Program-made: the position numbers and the translations under genes
NCBI GenBank assembly: GCA_041633555.1
Contig: JBFKFZ010000034.1
Span: 1 to 34,894 of the forward strand
Direction: 5' to 3'
Origin: JAHEAO01 sp041633555
GTDB lineage: Bacteria > Pseudomonadota > Alphaproteobacteria > Rhodobacterales > Rhodobacteraceae
DNA: 34,894 nucleotides
Notes under the pieces: model-generated
Told to the model about the DNA's origin: nothing
Database searches by the model: none
The model's input: only the letters and a program-made list of their open reading frames with translations
In this document: one piece after another, positions 1-8,193 of the stretch
Layout: each line of letters begins with the position of its first letter
How positions within the stretch are numbered: position 1 is the first letter of the stretch

Positions 1-22
1 GCGCGCGGCAAGTGCCGCGCGC
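1..22. terminator. GC-rich perfect hairpin at window edge
   Basis: Two 10-base arms (gcgcgcggca / tgccgcgcgc) pair perfectly around a 2-base loop. No T-run follows on the plus strand, and the flank needed to judge the minus strand lies outside the window. It may be the stem of a terminator for a gene ending to the left, but this cannot be settled here. Confidence 0.35.
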
Positions 23-58
23 GGGCAGGGTCCGGCGGTAGCCGTCGTCAATTTCCGC

Positions 59-87
59 TTCACATCCCGAAATCCCTTCGCTATGTA
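59..87 (+). promoter_or_regulatory. candidate promoter of tRNA-Leu
   Basis: TTCACA (59-64) matches the -35 consensus at five of six bases. A 17-base spacer separates it from TATGTA (82-87), which matches the -10 box only at TAT. The tRNA starts 22 bases after the -10 element, a normal distance for a short tRNA leader. The call rests on pattern and position alone. Confidence 0.35.
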
Positions 88-109
88 GCGCGGCACCAAG
101 TCAGGGCGT

Positions 110-196
110 GCGGTCGTGGCGGAATTGGTAGACGCGCAGCGTTGAGGTCGCTGTGGGGTAACACCCGTGGAAGTTCGAGTCTTCTCGACCGCACCA
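110..196 (+). tRNA. tRNA-Leu (anticodon GAG)
   Basis: This is a class II tRNA of 87 bases with the 3' CCA encoded. The 7-bp acceptor stem GCGGTCG pairs with CGACCGC, followed by A and CCA. The anticodon stem CAGCG/CGCTG closes the loop TTGAGGT, which places GAG at positions 34-36, reading CUC/CUU leucine codons. A long variable arm (tggggtaacaccc) and the TTCGAGT T-loop agree with tRNA-Leu. No other RNA gene was found nearby. An accessory region lies to its right, but I found no integrase and no repeated copy of the tRNA 3' end that would make it a proven integration site. Confidence 0.96.
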
Positions 197-224
197 GATA
201 TCCACATGGTCTTGAGTGTGACGC

Positions 225-243
225 CTCCGATCAGGGATCGGAG
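225..243. terminator. 8-bp hairpin downstream of tRNA-Leu
   Basis: Ctccgatc pairs perfectly with gatcggag around a 3-base loop (agg), 28 bases after the tRNA CCA end. There is no downstream T-run, so it is either a weak or factor-dependent terminator or a 3' processing barrier for the tRNA precursor. Confidence 0.4.
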
Positions 244-307
244 TAACGTGCCATCCGTCCTCCCGGTGGCGTTCGGGCTCATTCGGATCCGGATTGCACG
301 GCTCTAG

Positions 308-335
308 GGGGCGCATAGAACCACTGAAGCGCCCC
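308..335 (-). terminator. candidate terminator stem after the CpXC gene
   Basis: Ggggcgc (308-314) pairs with gcgcccc (329-335) around a 14-base loop, 26 bases beyond the stop codon of the CpXC gene on the minus strand. No T-tract follows, so factor-independent termination is doubtful. The position between two convergent units (tRNA and CpXC gene) favours a 3' end role. Confidence 0.3.
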
Positions 336-361
336 ATCCTTGAACGAACAAAGGCAGCAAT

Positions 362-1057
362 TCAGGCGGCGCGGCCCGGGCCCATGTAGAGCTTCTGCAT
401 GTCCACGAACGGGCCGTTGGTTAGCTTGGCGCGGGTCGGGGCCCAGCCGTCCTCGTCTTTTGCAATGGCATCGTAGAGCGCCCGGGGGACCAGAAGCTCT
501 TCGGAAACGCCCTCGCTGGCCGTGTCGACCCAGACCATCACCAGCGTATCGTCATTGACTGCAGTCAGCCGGAGCTCGGTGCCCGGTTTCAGCGGCGCGG
601 AGGGAACCCGGCGCAGGACATCGAGCTTGGTCATTTCGATGACCACATCGTCCAGCTCATGCTGGCGTATCAGCAGCTTTTCACGTATTGCGGGCCAGCC
701 GAACGTGACCCTGACATCGAGGTTGCGGCCCACATCCTGCGCGGCTTTCGGCGCGCGTTTACCGTAACTTGTCGCGAATAGCGCTGTCACGTCGTCTTCG
801 GCGGTCAGATAGTCCGGCATCCGGGCCGCGGGAAGCGATGCGATCCACTGGGCGCGGCCGGCATCGAGGTAATTGAAATCGGGTTGCAGGCGGAAGGTCT
901 CGCCGCAACTCTGGCAGGTCGTATCCTGGAATTCGTTGGCCAATATGGCATCGCGATAGTCGGGCCGCCGGTCGGCATTGATCGAGCCTACCGCCTCCAT
1001 CGTGATGGCGGCCTTGCATTTCGGGCAGACGAGATTTCGGGGCCGGAAGAGGGACAT
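362..1057 (-). CDS. CpXC-domain (zinc-ribbon) protein
   Basis: The 231-residue protein opens with CPKC (about residues 11-14) and has a second pair, CQSCGETF, near residue 49. The two CxxC pairs are spaced as in the CpXC family and would bind one zinc. The rest is a mixed alpha/beta body with no signal peptide or membrane segment, so it is probably cytoplasmic. CpXC proteins have no established biochemical role; a nucleic-acid or protein-docking ribbon is the usual guess. It lies 93 bases after the giant metallopeptidase-like gene on the same strand, so co-transcription is likely and it may be a partner, regulator or immunity-type protein for that gene (inference). The ATG start follows a weak Shine-Dalgarno (GAAAGG). 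Family assignment is fairly sure; function is unknown. Confidence 0.75.
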   Translation of the reverse strand: MSLFRPRNLVCPKCKAAITMEAVGSINADRRPDYRDAILANEFQDTTCQSCGETFRLQPDFNYLDAGRAQWIASLPAARMPDYLTAEDDVTALFATSYGKRAPKAAQDVGRNLDVRVTFGWPAIREKLLIRQHELDDVVIEMTKLDVLRRVPSAPLKPGTELRLTAVNDDTLVMVWVDTASEGVSEELLVPRALYDAIAKDEDGWAPTRAKLTNGPFVDMQKLYMGPGRAA

Positions 1058-1150
1058 CGCTAGGACCTTTCAGGGTCGCTCACGCATCGGGGCGTGATAG
1101 ATTTCGGGACTTCGGGGCGAGGGCAGGCGGCAAGGATCATGGTGCGCAGC

Positions 1151-4100
1151 TCACAGCCCGGCAAGCCAGCCGGCCGAGGGGTGCGAGTCCTTCAGCTTGC
1201 CCGAATGGTAGGCGGCATAAAGCTCGGAGAACCATTCTCCGGGCGCGCGGAACTGATAGCCGGTGATACCCTTCGAACGCGCCGCCAACTCGTAACTGGT
1301 CCAGCTGTCGGCATAGCTTTCCTGATAGACCCGCCCGCCGATCGCCAGCTTTGTGGCCGAAGACATGCTGCCCCAGGGATCATTGCCCACCGCCGCCATG
1401 CTGATCCAGGCCTCGACCTCGATGCGCCGCGATTCCCATTCTTCGGGCGACACACCGCTCGGTGCATCCGGGATCGCGGGGCTCGCGTTCTTGGCCAGCC
1501 GCTGGCCGACATAGGCCGCATCATACTTGAAATGCCCGGCTACGGCATCCGCCACCGGCTGCGGATTGCGCCCGTAGACCTGCCAGCCGCCATAGGCCGA
1601 CCCGCCCTGGTTGCTGTTCATGAAGCCGTGCTGGTCGTCCACCGCATGTCCGACCTCGTGCAGGGTATTCCAGCTGAAAAAGGCGACCGGTTCTTCGTTT
1701 GCAGGCTCGCAGTCCGGATCGACCTCACCGACCGCATCCTCGCGTCCAAAGAGGTAGGCAGCCGACAGTTGGTGCGGGCCTTCATCCATGATCACAGCCT
1801 TGTCTGTGCCAGAATAACGGGACCCGCTGCCACCGGATTCCTCGTTGCGGAAGACCCGGAAACTGTCATTGTCCATCGTCGCCCCGCCGGGCAGATCCGA
1901 CATGATCTGGTAGAAGCGCTGGATGTCCGGCCCGGTCTGCGCGGCATCGCCGACGACCGCACCGCCTTGCCAGTTCTCGAGCGTGCAGCCAAAGCGGGCC
2001 TCGAAGGCAACGCGGATGACCGCGCGCTGCGCGTCGGGCTCGAGCTGGTCGACCATGGCGTCGAGTTCGTCGAGACCGCCGGGGCCATTGATGATGGCCT
2101 TGATGTCATCCGGACTGGGCGGGGTGTTGCCGCGCATGTCGGCCATCACCAGCGCGCTTGTCCCCAGCCCGATCGCCTCATTTAGGGCGGTGATGGCGTC
2201 TTCATGCTCGCGAACCGCGGCCCCTTCGTCCGCTGTCGCGATCTTGGCGCGCATCGCGTCGATATTGCTGCGGATCGAGTAGGAATGGTCGTGCCGCTCG
2301 AGGATGTCCAGACGCGCATCCAGCTCTGGCTTGGCCCGGAGCGCGAGGAACTCGACCTGACCGTCGGCATCGGCGAGCACCTCGGCATAGCGCTCCATCA
2401 CCACGTTCAGATCGGCTGTCGCCTTGTCGAAATCGGTGCCCGAGGATGCCAGCAGGATGACCGCGTCGAGATCGGCCTTCATCCGGGTCACATCATCGGC
2501 GACATAGTCGGCCTGCGCATGGCCGGATAACGTGTCGATCCGGGTGCGCGCGGTTTCAACGGCCCGCAGCAGTTCTCTATGCTGGACGAGCACATCCTCG
2601 GCGGCCTTCGTGGCATCCATCGCCTCTTTCAGCGCGTTGGTCCTGTCGGCCGGCGGATTGGAGCTGTCCTCCGCGAAGGCGATCTTGGTTTCGGCGATCG
2701 TCAGGTCTGCGCTGGCAATGGCCGCATCGTCGCGTGACTGGAGGTAGCCCAGCACCGTCTTGGCAGCCGTGATCTGACCGAGGGCCGGGCCCTCGTCGTC
2801 ACCGAGTCCGCCAACCGCATCCGCCACCTGGTCGAAAATCGCGGCGTGATCGGCGGCGGTCTTGGCATCTACGGCGGCGGGCTTGATCTCGGCCATCATG
2901 CCGGTAGCGTTGGCAAAATCGTCGGACGCCGCCATCGCAACGGCGGAGTCGTACTTGGCCAAAAGCCGGTCGATCATGGTCCGGATTGCATCGGCCTGTG
3001 CGTGGCCCTCGATCTCGGTCCGGGCGGCTTCGGCCTCTGCGCGCGCGGTCTCGTAGGCCCTGGCCTCTGTCGCAAGAGCCATCAGCGCATCGCATTCTTC
3101 CGGGATATCCTTCATGTCGCGCTCGGCTCCAAAATAGTTGCCGCCGGCGGCCTTCTGCACTGCACCATCGAACTTGACCCGAATGGCCGCCACACGCGCG
3201 GCGATCGGTGGGCAGTCGAGCGCCTTCAGAGCGTCGAGCTTGGGCTTGGCGGTGTCATGGGCCGGCTGGTAAGCGGCGGCTTCGGTCTGTGCTCTGATCG
3301 CGGCGTCCATCGCCCAGGAGCCTTCGGACAGGATGTTGAAGCCACCGTCGTAATTTCCGACCGCCATCGCCGCATCGGCGTCGGTCATCAGTTGCTTGGC
3401 CTTGTCTACATGCGGCTTGGCAGCGTCGCTGGTGGCGGCCGGGTAACGGCTGACGACCCAGGCGTTCTTCGACACCGGGTAGCTGGTGCAGGTAGAGACA
3501 TCGGCGGTGACTGCGGCCTGCATCGCCGCCCCGGTCGTGCCCTTCGCGGCGGCGGTTCTGAAATCGCCCGCCTTTATCGCGTCGTCGATATCCTTGAGCA
3601 GTTTGTCGAGATCGGTCACAGTCTTTGCCATCAGGGTCGCGACCGCCGCTGGGGTGATCAGGGCCTTGATCGCGACGATCGCAGCGCGGTTGGTCTTGAT
3701 GCCGGGATAGAGGCCGCCATTGGCCTGCGCCTTGCGGGCCGTCGCCATGGCCTCGACCAGCTTGGCTTCGCCACCGGCAAAGTCATAAGCTTCCGGCTTA
3801 GCGAGATTCTCTGCCTCGTCGGCAAGCCTCGTGACCTCGGCGATCGCGTCCTTGATGCAATCATCGACGTTGAGCGGAGGTAGCGTGGTATTCGCCATCG
3901 TCCGGGCGTCGGCCAGATGGGTCTTGAAGGGTCCCGAGGCCAGGATCTTCGGCAGCGCGTCTTCCAAGAGGGCAATCGCCACGTCCAGTGACGTGCGCGC
4001 CGCGGCATAGTCCGGGGTCGGCTTATCGGCTTCGTCCAGAGCCTTCTGCGCCTCGGGATCGGCTTTGGCGATCAGCGCGGCGAACTCGCTGCCCGTGTCT

Positions 4101-6757
4101 GCGGCCACCACGTTCGCCCGCATGTTGGTAAAGACCTTGTAGGCGGTGTCGAAGTCGGCCTCCATGCCGTCGAGCGCGCCCTCGTCCTTCAACGCCCCAA
4201 GCGCATCCTGCGCATCGGCTGCGGTCTTGGCAGCATCCGCGCGGGCTTCGGCCTCGTTGATGGTTGCCAGTGCTGTCGCGAACTGCTTGTTCACGGCTTC
4301 ATTGGCCGCCGCCGCGACAAGCGCATCGGCCTGCGCCACGCCATCCGCGGCCTCGGGCCGGGCGCGCAAGCCATCGATCTTGGCCTTCACCTCGTCGCGC
4401 TTGGTGGCATAGGCTTCGAAGGCGGCGGCATTCGCCGTCTGCGCGGCCCATTGCGGCTGGCTTCGGTCGAGCAGGGATTCGCCCGTCGCGAATTTTCCGC
4501 CCGCTGCTTCTGTTTTGGCGGAGGTGTGGTCGCGCTGCATGGACAGGAAGAATTCCTCGATCCCAGCGCGGCCCTTGTGGGCCTCAAACGCCGCGAGCTG
4601 GGTTTCAAACGGACCAAGTTTCGCCAGATAACCGGCATGCGCGGTGCAATCGGCATTGAGGGTCTGCGCACGTCTGCGCATTTCGACCATCAGGTTGCGG
4701 GACAGCGAATAGTCGCCGGTCTTCTCGAATTTCGAATCCTCGAAATCCTTCTTCAGCGTCGCGATCGCGTCTTTCATCGGATCGCGCACATTGGCGGGAT
4801 GTGCGTCGATATTGCCAATCGCGGTGGTCGCATTGCCCATGAAGCCCCGATAGTCGGCCTCGTGCTGAACAGCGCCCGCGCGTCGGTCGGCGAGCGGCGG
4901 GATCTTGTCGAGCTTCTTGACCCCATCGCCATATTTGTCCGCCGTGGCATCGGCCTTTGCGCCAGTCAGAAGATCGGTCATTTCGGTTGTCAACGCATCG
5001 ATCGTCGCGACCCCTGTCACTGTGCCCACAAGCGGGTTCACGACGCTTTCGCGCTGCGCCAGCACGGTGGAAAAATGTGCGAAATCGTCGGCTTGCTTGG
5101 CCATGGTTTCGCATCGCTTGCCCAGATCCGGCAGCGCCTTGATCGCATCGTCGAACTTGCCCGCCGCGGCGTCGGCCTCTGCCTTGGTAAGATCGGCCTT
5201 GATCGCGTCGATCTTGGGCTTGATCGCGGGCGTGGCCCCAGCCTGTGCATGGTGTTCCAACGGTGAAAGCCGCAACTGGTAGAGATCGAGTGCCGCCTTC
5301 CAGTCCTTCTTCTTCGCGGTTCTCGCCCGGATATCGGATTCGAGCTTCACGATATCCTTCAGGGCGGTGTCGACCTTGGCCTCGTCGGCCGAGGCCCCGG
5401 CGGATTTCTGGGCTTTCAGTTCGCCGTCGATGCGGGTTTTCTCGGCAGTCCAGTCGGCAGGTGTGCCTTCGGCCGAGCCCGGGATGATCGCGTCATAGGC
5501 GGTCATCAGCTGCGTGATTTCCGCCAGGCGAGTCTCGCCCCGGGTGATCTTCTCGTCGATGGTGCCGTCCAGATCGGCGGGTGCTGTCGGCTCGGGCATG
5601 CTGGCTGCGGCCGCAGGGGCGGCGGCCGGTTCAGCAGGGGCTGCTGGCGCTCCGTCGCCTCCGGCTGCAGGAGCTTCGGCAGCCGGTTCAGCAGGCTCTG
5701 TGGGGGCATCGCCGGCCGCCGCAGCCCGATCCGCCGCGGGTGGCGCGTCGGTTCCGCCCGCTGCGCCGCCGCCGGCCGCTTGGGCTTGCTCTGCCGGTGC
5801 GGCAGCGCCCGCGGCCCCGACAGGCTCTGCGGCCGCAGGGGCCGCGGCGCGCGCCTCTTCGACGAGCCTGACCAGCATCGTGATCGCTTTCAGTGCGCCG
5901 GGATAATCCGGCGTCGCCGCTACTGCCTTGGATTTCGCGAAGTTCCAGACAGCCTCGATCTTGCGGACATCGCCGGTTCCAGCCTCCAACGCGCCCTCAA
6001 CGATAGGGCCCATCTTCGCCTGCGCCTTTTCCCACCGGTCGCGGTCGCCTTCCTGCGCCTTGGCGGCGCCAGCGGCACTTTCAATCGCCGCCTTGATCGC
6101 TGCGACGACCCCCTTTGAGCCCTCCAGCGCGGTGTCATAGGCGCCATTGGCGGCATGACTGACCAGGGTCTCATATTGCTCCTGCGCGGTCGCGATCTGG
6201 TCGCCCGCCTTTTCGGCCGCCTTGTCAAGCGCGGTTTCCAGCTTCTTTGCCGTGGTCTCCCACTCGGCCTTGCGAGGGTCGGGGCCGTCCTCGGCAGCCG
6301 CAACCGCCGCTTCTTCGGGTTCGGCGGCGACCGCTTCCGTCGGCTCTTCGGGCGCTTCGGGGGCTTCGGCGACACTGGCCTCGGTGTCGTCGTCGTCATC
6401 ATCGTCGCCATCGGATTCAATCGTAGCGCCGGTCGGGTCGAGTAGAACGACCTTCATCGCAAGGCCCGCGGATTTCAGGAATTCCTTTGTCTTGCGGGCC
6501 ATCCCGGCCGGAATGTCGCCTTCGCAGGTGAGCATCAGGTTCTTGCCCTTCACGCTCATGGTCCCGAAGGTAAACTTGTTGGTCTCACCGGCTTTCCGCG
6601 CGTGTTGTCCAACGACCGACGGCGCCTTGGTCTTATGGGTCATCAACAGGGTCGTCTCGGCCTTCTTGCCGAGGCACAATCCGAAGGCCAGCGGTTTCTT
6701 GCGCGCCTGACCGATTGCCGTGCCGATGTCTTCACCCGACTCCTTGCCCGCGGCCAT
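1151..6757 (-). CDS. giant helical-repeat protein with C-terminal HExxH metallopeptidase-like domain
   Basis: Protein of 1868 residues. Residues 1-115 form a compact alpha/beta-looking head without a signal peptide. Residues 116-160 are acidic, with a poly-Asp run. Residues 165-302 are helical, 303-394 are Ala/Pro/Gly low complexity, and about 400-1530 are degenerate helical repeats of roughly 80-110 residues. A recurring element is an H-x-QA turn followed by an (A/S)xG(K/D)(F/Y)xxA helix start. The C-terminal domain carries HEVGHAVDD (His1700, Glu1701, His1704), the zinc site of HExxH peptidases, and GEWFSELYAAY near residue 1840, whose glutamates could be the third zinc ligand as in gluzincins. 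The AVDD after HEVGH and the ExFxE helix recall anthrax lethal factor-like domains. Start: a good GGGAGG lies 8 bases before the ATG. The CpXC gene follows. A large toxin-like or envelope-remodelling protease is possible; export and substrate are unknown. It is not a known named protein to me. Confidence 0.8.
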   Translation of the reverse strand: MAAGKESGEDIGTAIGQARKKPLAFGLCLGKKAETTLLMTHKTKAPSVVGQHARKAGETNKFTFGTMSVKGKNLMLTCEGDIPAGMARKTKEFLKSAGLAMKVVLLDPTGATIESDGDDDDDDDTEASVAEAPEAPEEPTEAVAAEPEEAAVAAAEDGPDPRKAEWETTAKKLETALDKAAEKAGDQIATAQEQYETLVSHAANGAYDTALEGSKGVVAAIKAAIESAAGAAKAQEGDRDRWEKAQAKMGPIVEGALEAGTGDVRKIEAVWNFAKSKAVAATPDYPGALKAITMLVRLVEEARAAAPAAAEPVGAAGAAAPAEQAQAAGGGAAGGTDAPPAADRAAAAGDAPTEPAEPAAEAPAAGGDGAPAAPAEPAAAPAAAASMPEPTAPADLDGTIDEKITRGETRLAEITQLMTAYDAIIPGSAEGTPADWTAEKTRIDGELKAQKSAGASADEAKVDTALKDIVKLESDIRARTAKKKDWKAALDLYQLRLSPLEHHAQAGATPAIKPKIDAIKADLTKAEADAAAGKFDDAIKALPDLGKRCETMAKQADDFAHFSTVLAQRESVVNPLVGTVTGVATIDALTTEMTDLLTGAKADATADKYGDGVKKLDKIPPLADRRAGAVQHEADYRGFMGNATTAIGNIDAHPANVRDPMKDAIATLKKDFEDSKFEKTGDYSLSRNLMVEMRRRAQTLNADCTAHAGYLAKLGPFETQLAAFEAHKGRAGIEEFFLSMQRDHTSAKTEAAGGKFATGESLLDRSQPQWAAQTANAAAFEAYATKRDEVKAKIDGLRARPEAADGVAQADALVAAAANEAVNKQFATALATINEAEARADAAKTAADAQDALGALKDEGALDGMEADFDTAYKVFTNMRANVVAADTGSEFAALIAKADPEAQKALDEADKPTPDYAAARTSLDVAIALLEDALPKILASGPFKTHLADARTMANTTLPPLNVDDCIKDAIAEVTRLADEAENLAKPEAYDFAGGEAKLVEAMATARKAQANGGLYPGIKTNRAAIVAIKALITPAAVATLMAKTVTDLDKLLKDIDDAIKAGDFRTAAAKGTTGAAMQAAVTADVSTCTSYPVSKNAWVVSRYPAATSDAAKPHVDKAKQLMTDADAAMAVGNYDGGFNILSEGSWAMDAAIRAQTEAAAYQPAHDTAKPKLDALKALDCPPIAARVAAIRVKFDGAVQKAAGGNYFGAERDMKDIPEECDALMALATEARAYETARAEAEAARTEIEGHAQADAIRTMIDRLLAKYDSAVAMAASDDFANATGMMAEIKPAAVDAKTAADHAAIFDQVADAVGGLGDDEGPALGQITAAKTVLGYLQSRDDAAIASADLTIAETKIAFAEDSSNPPADRTNALKEAMDATKAAEDVLVQHRELLRAVETARTRIDTLSGHAQADYVADDVTRMKADLDAVILLASSGTDFDKATADLNVVMERYAEVLADADGQVEFLALRAKPELDARLDILERHDHSYSIRSNIDAMRAKIATADEGAAVREHEDAITALNEAIGLGTSALVMADMRGNTPPSPDDIKAIINGPGGLDELDAMVDQLEPDAQRAVIRVAFEARFGCTLENWQGGAVVGDAAQTGPDIQRFYQIMSDLPGGATMDNDSFRVFRNEESGGSGSRYSGTDKAVIMDEGPHQLSAAYLFGREDAVGEVDPDCEPANEEPVAFFSWNTLHEVGHAVDDQHGFMNSNQGGSAYGGWQVYGRNPQPVADAVAGHFKYDAAYVGQRLAKNASPAIPDAPSGVSPEEWESRRIEVEAWISMAAVGNDPWGSMSSATKLAIGGRVYQESYADSWTSYELAARSKGITGYQFRAPGEWFSELYAAYHSGKLKDSHPSAGWLAGL

Positions 6758-6851
6758 CTACGTCCCTCCCTGAAAATGTCTCTCTTGCAATCAATGCGGG
6801 AAGTTTGTCATTCAGAGGTGAGTCTGGCAAGCTTCTGCGTCGCCTGGATCA

Positions 6852-6880
6852 TTGACGTAGCGCTGCATTCCGCGGATGCT
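6852..6880 (+). promoter_or_regulatory. candidate promoter for the META-domain gene
   Basis: TTGACG (6852-6857), a 17-base spacer and GATGCT (6875-6880) lie in the 163-base gap between the divergent giant-protein and META-domain genes, about 40 bases before the ATG. The -35 is good and the -10 is weak. No clear matching element was seen for the opposite strand. Confidence 0.25.
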
Positions 6881-6920
6881 GGATTGTGATCTGGTCTGGC
6901 CGAAACAGAGGTGCCCAGCC

Positions 6921-7442
6921 ATGAAGTATTTCTACTGCGCGGCTGTTCTGGGAATGTGGCTGGGGGCCGGAACCCAGATTTCTGCTTCCGGTCAGGGACA
7001 GCAATTGTCATTTGCCAATCCCGAGCCGAGCCTTGGATATTCCGTGCATCTGGCCTTCGAACAGGCAAAGCATGCCAAGAAACAGGAGCCGACGATGGTC
7101 AGCGATTTCGCCGCAACGCTGCAAGGAGAACCGTGGTTGATAATCTCTTCGGCATTCTCCGAGATGCTGCCAGACAAACCGGCGCAGGTGACTTTTGATG
7201 CGGATGGCCTTCGGCTGGAAGCGCCCTGCAACATCTACATGTCTAAGGCCGATATCGGTGCGGGAGCCATCGTGATCTTCCCGTTTGAGAACATGCCGAA
7301 AACCTGCGGACCCGAGGCGATGGAGGTGGAAGGGGCCTTGCTGCGCGCCTTTGCCCGGTCCGCGACCTATTCAGTCACAGAGGATGGCGAATTGCTGCTC
7401 TTGGCTGCCGACGGCGCGGAGATGATCCGGGCGCGCCGCTAG
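6921..7442 (+). CDS. secreted META-domain (HslJ-like) protein
   Basis: The 173-residue product starts at ATG 6921, where a typical signal peptide begins (charged start, hydrophobic AAVLGMWLGAG, Ala/Ser-rich cleavage region near residue 23); an upstream in-frame ATG at 6876 would bury it. The C-terminal half resembles the META/HslJ domain: a CNxY element, a short beta-hairpin, KTCG followed by a helix with the MEVE..LLRAF pattern, then a tYsvtedgeLLLL strand pair. META-domain proteins are envelope proteins linked to stress, adhesion or drug sensitivity, without an enzymatic role. Expected location is periplasm or cell surface; there is no lipobox. It diverges from the giant protein gene and converges with the cytochrome gene. 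Assignment is by pattern only, and the domain is somewhat diverged. Confidence 0.6.
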   Translation: MKYFYCAAVLGMWLGAGTQISASGQGQQLSFANPEPSLGYSVHLAFEQAKHAKKQEPTMVSDFAATLQGEPWLIISSAFSEMLPDKPAQVTFDADGLRLEAPCNIYMSKADIGAGAIVIFPFENMPKTCGPEAMEVEGALLRAFARSATYSVTEDGELLLLAADGAEMIRARR

Positions 7443-7555
7443 GCTGCAGGTCCTCGTTCATCTCTGGCCGACGCGCGCCAGGAGAACGCGCCGCAGGAGA
7501 AAGGCATTCGACGGACCGAGAACCTGTCTGCAATGCCGCCAGAATTCCGCAATCC

Positions 7556-8188
7556 TCAGTCGTTCTCACAGGGCATGCCCGCCTCGACCCAGTCGATCGT
7601 ATCGTCGAGATGGGCCTGCAGCGCGTAGGGGGCCGGGTCCCTGCCGGCACCGGGGGCAAAGCCCCAGGCGATGAACCCTCCGACCTCGGCATCATGGGTG
7701 ATGTGCTTGATCAGACCGGGCCCATCGCGCCCTCCATTCCGGTCGGGGTCGCGCAGTTGCGCGCAGATCTCGGCAGAAGTCTTTCCGATCCAGGCGGATT
7801 CCGGCGGCGCCAACCGCCAGTCGAGCCCAACATGTGGCGGTGCATGCGGCTTATCGTTCGGCAAGGTGGAGGTCTGATGGCAGGTGGCGCAGGGCAGATA
7901 TTCGGCACCGATCCGGCTTTCGCCGGCATCGATATTCATGCCGTGAGCTCTGGTGCTTGTGTCCCCTGCAGCTTGCCAGAGCGGGATATTGTCCGCGCCG
8001 ACATGGCAGTTGACGCAGCGGGGATGCGAGAGCACGTCGTCGATCCTGTGCCAGGCTTCCAGGCCCGCTTCCCGGCCAAGGCCTCCTTCGTTGTAGTTTC
8101 GCACCACCAGCTCGCCGGATTCGGCCATGGTCTGGTTGCCGAGCATGATCAGCACGACCGCAATGAAACCGGGCTTGGCGATGGACAT
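7556..8188 (-). CDS. periplasmic diheme c-type cytochrome, partner of the molybdenum hydroxylase
   Basis: Protein of 210 residues with a signal peptide (hydrophobic FIAVVLIML, cleavage near residue 22) and two CxxCH haem c sites: CVNCH at 58-62 and CATCH at 100-104. Haem attachment places it in the periplasm. I chose the ATG at 8188, five bases after the stop of the molybdenum subunit gene, because upstream in-frame starts would add a basic stretch before the signal peptide. It is the last gene of a three-gene operon (2Fe-2S subunit, Mo subunit, cytochrome). In related IorAB and aldehyde-dehydrogenase systems a c-type cytochrome takes electrons from the hydroxylase to the respiratory chain, so the same role is likely here. 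The family beyond 'diheme cytochrome c' is not certain. Confidence 0.8.
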   Translation of the reverse strand: MSIAKPGFIAVVLIMLGNQTMAESGELVVRNYNEGGLGREAGLEAWHRIDDVLSHPRCVNCHVGADNIPLWQAAGDTSTRAHGMNIDAGESRIGAEYLPCATCHQTSTLPNDKPHAPPHVGLDWRLAPPESAWIGKTSAEICAQLRDPDRNGGRDGPGLIKHITHDAEVGGFIAWGFAPGAGRDPAPYALQAHLDDTIDWVEAGMPCEND

Positions 8189-8193
8189 GGCGC

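Noticed and set aside
110..196. tRNA-Leu as an attachment site of a mobile element
   Set aside because: No integrase gene and no second copy of the tRNA 3' end found in the window; kept only as a question about island origin.
2846..3883. 345-codon plus-strand open frame inside the giant gene
   Set aside because: Antisense shadow rich in Gly, Arg and His; no ribosome site or recognisable domain.
1151..6757. Contractile injection system or phage cargo interpretation of the giant protein
   Set aside because: No sheath, tube, baseplate or AAA loader gene is present in the window.
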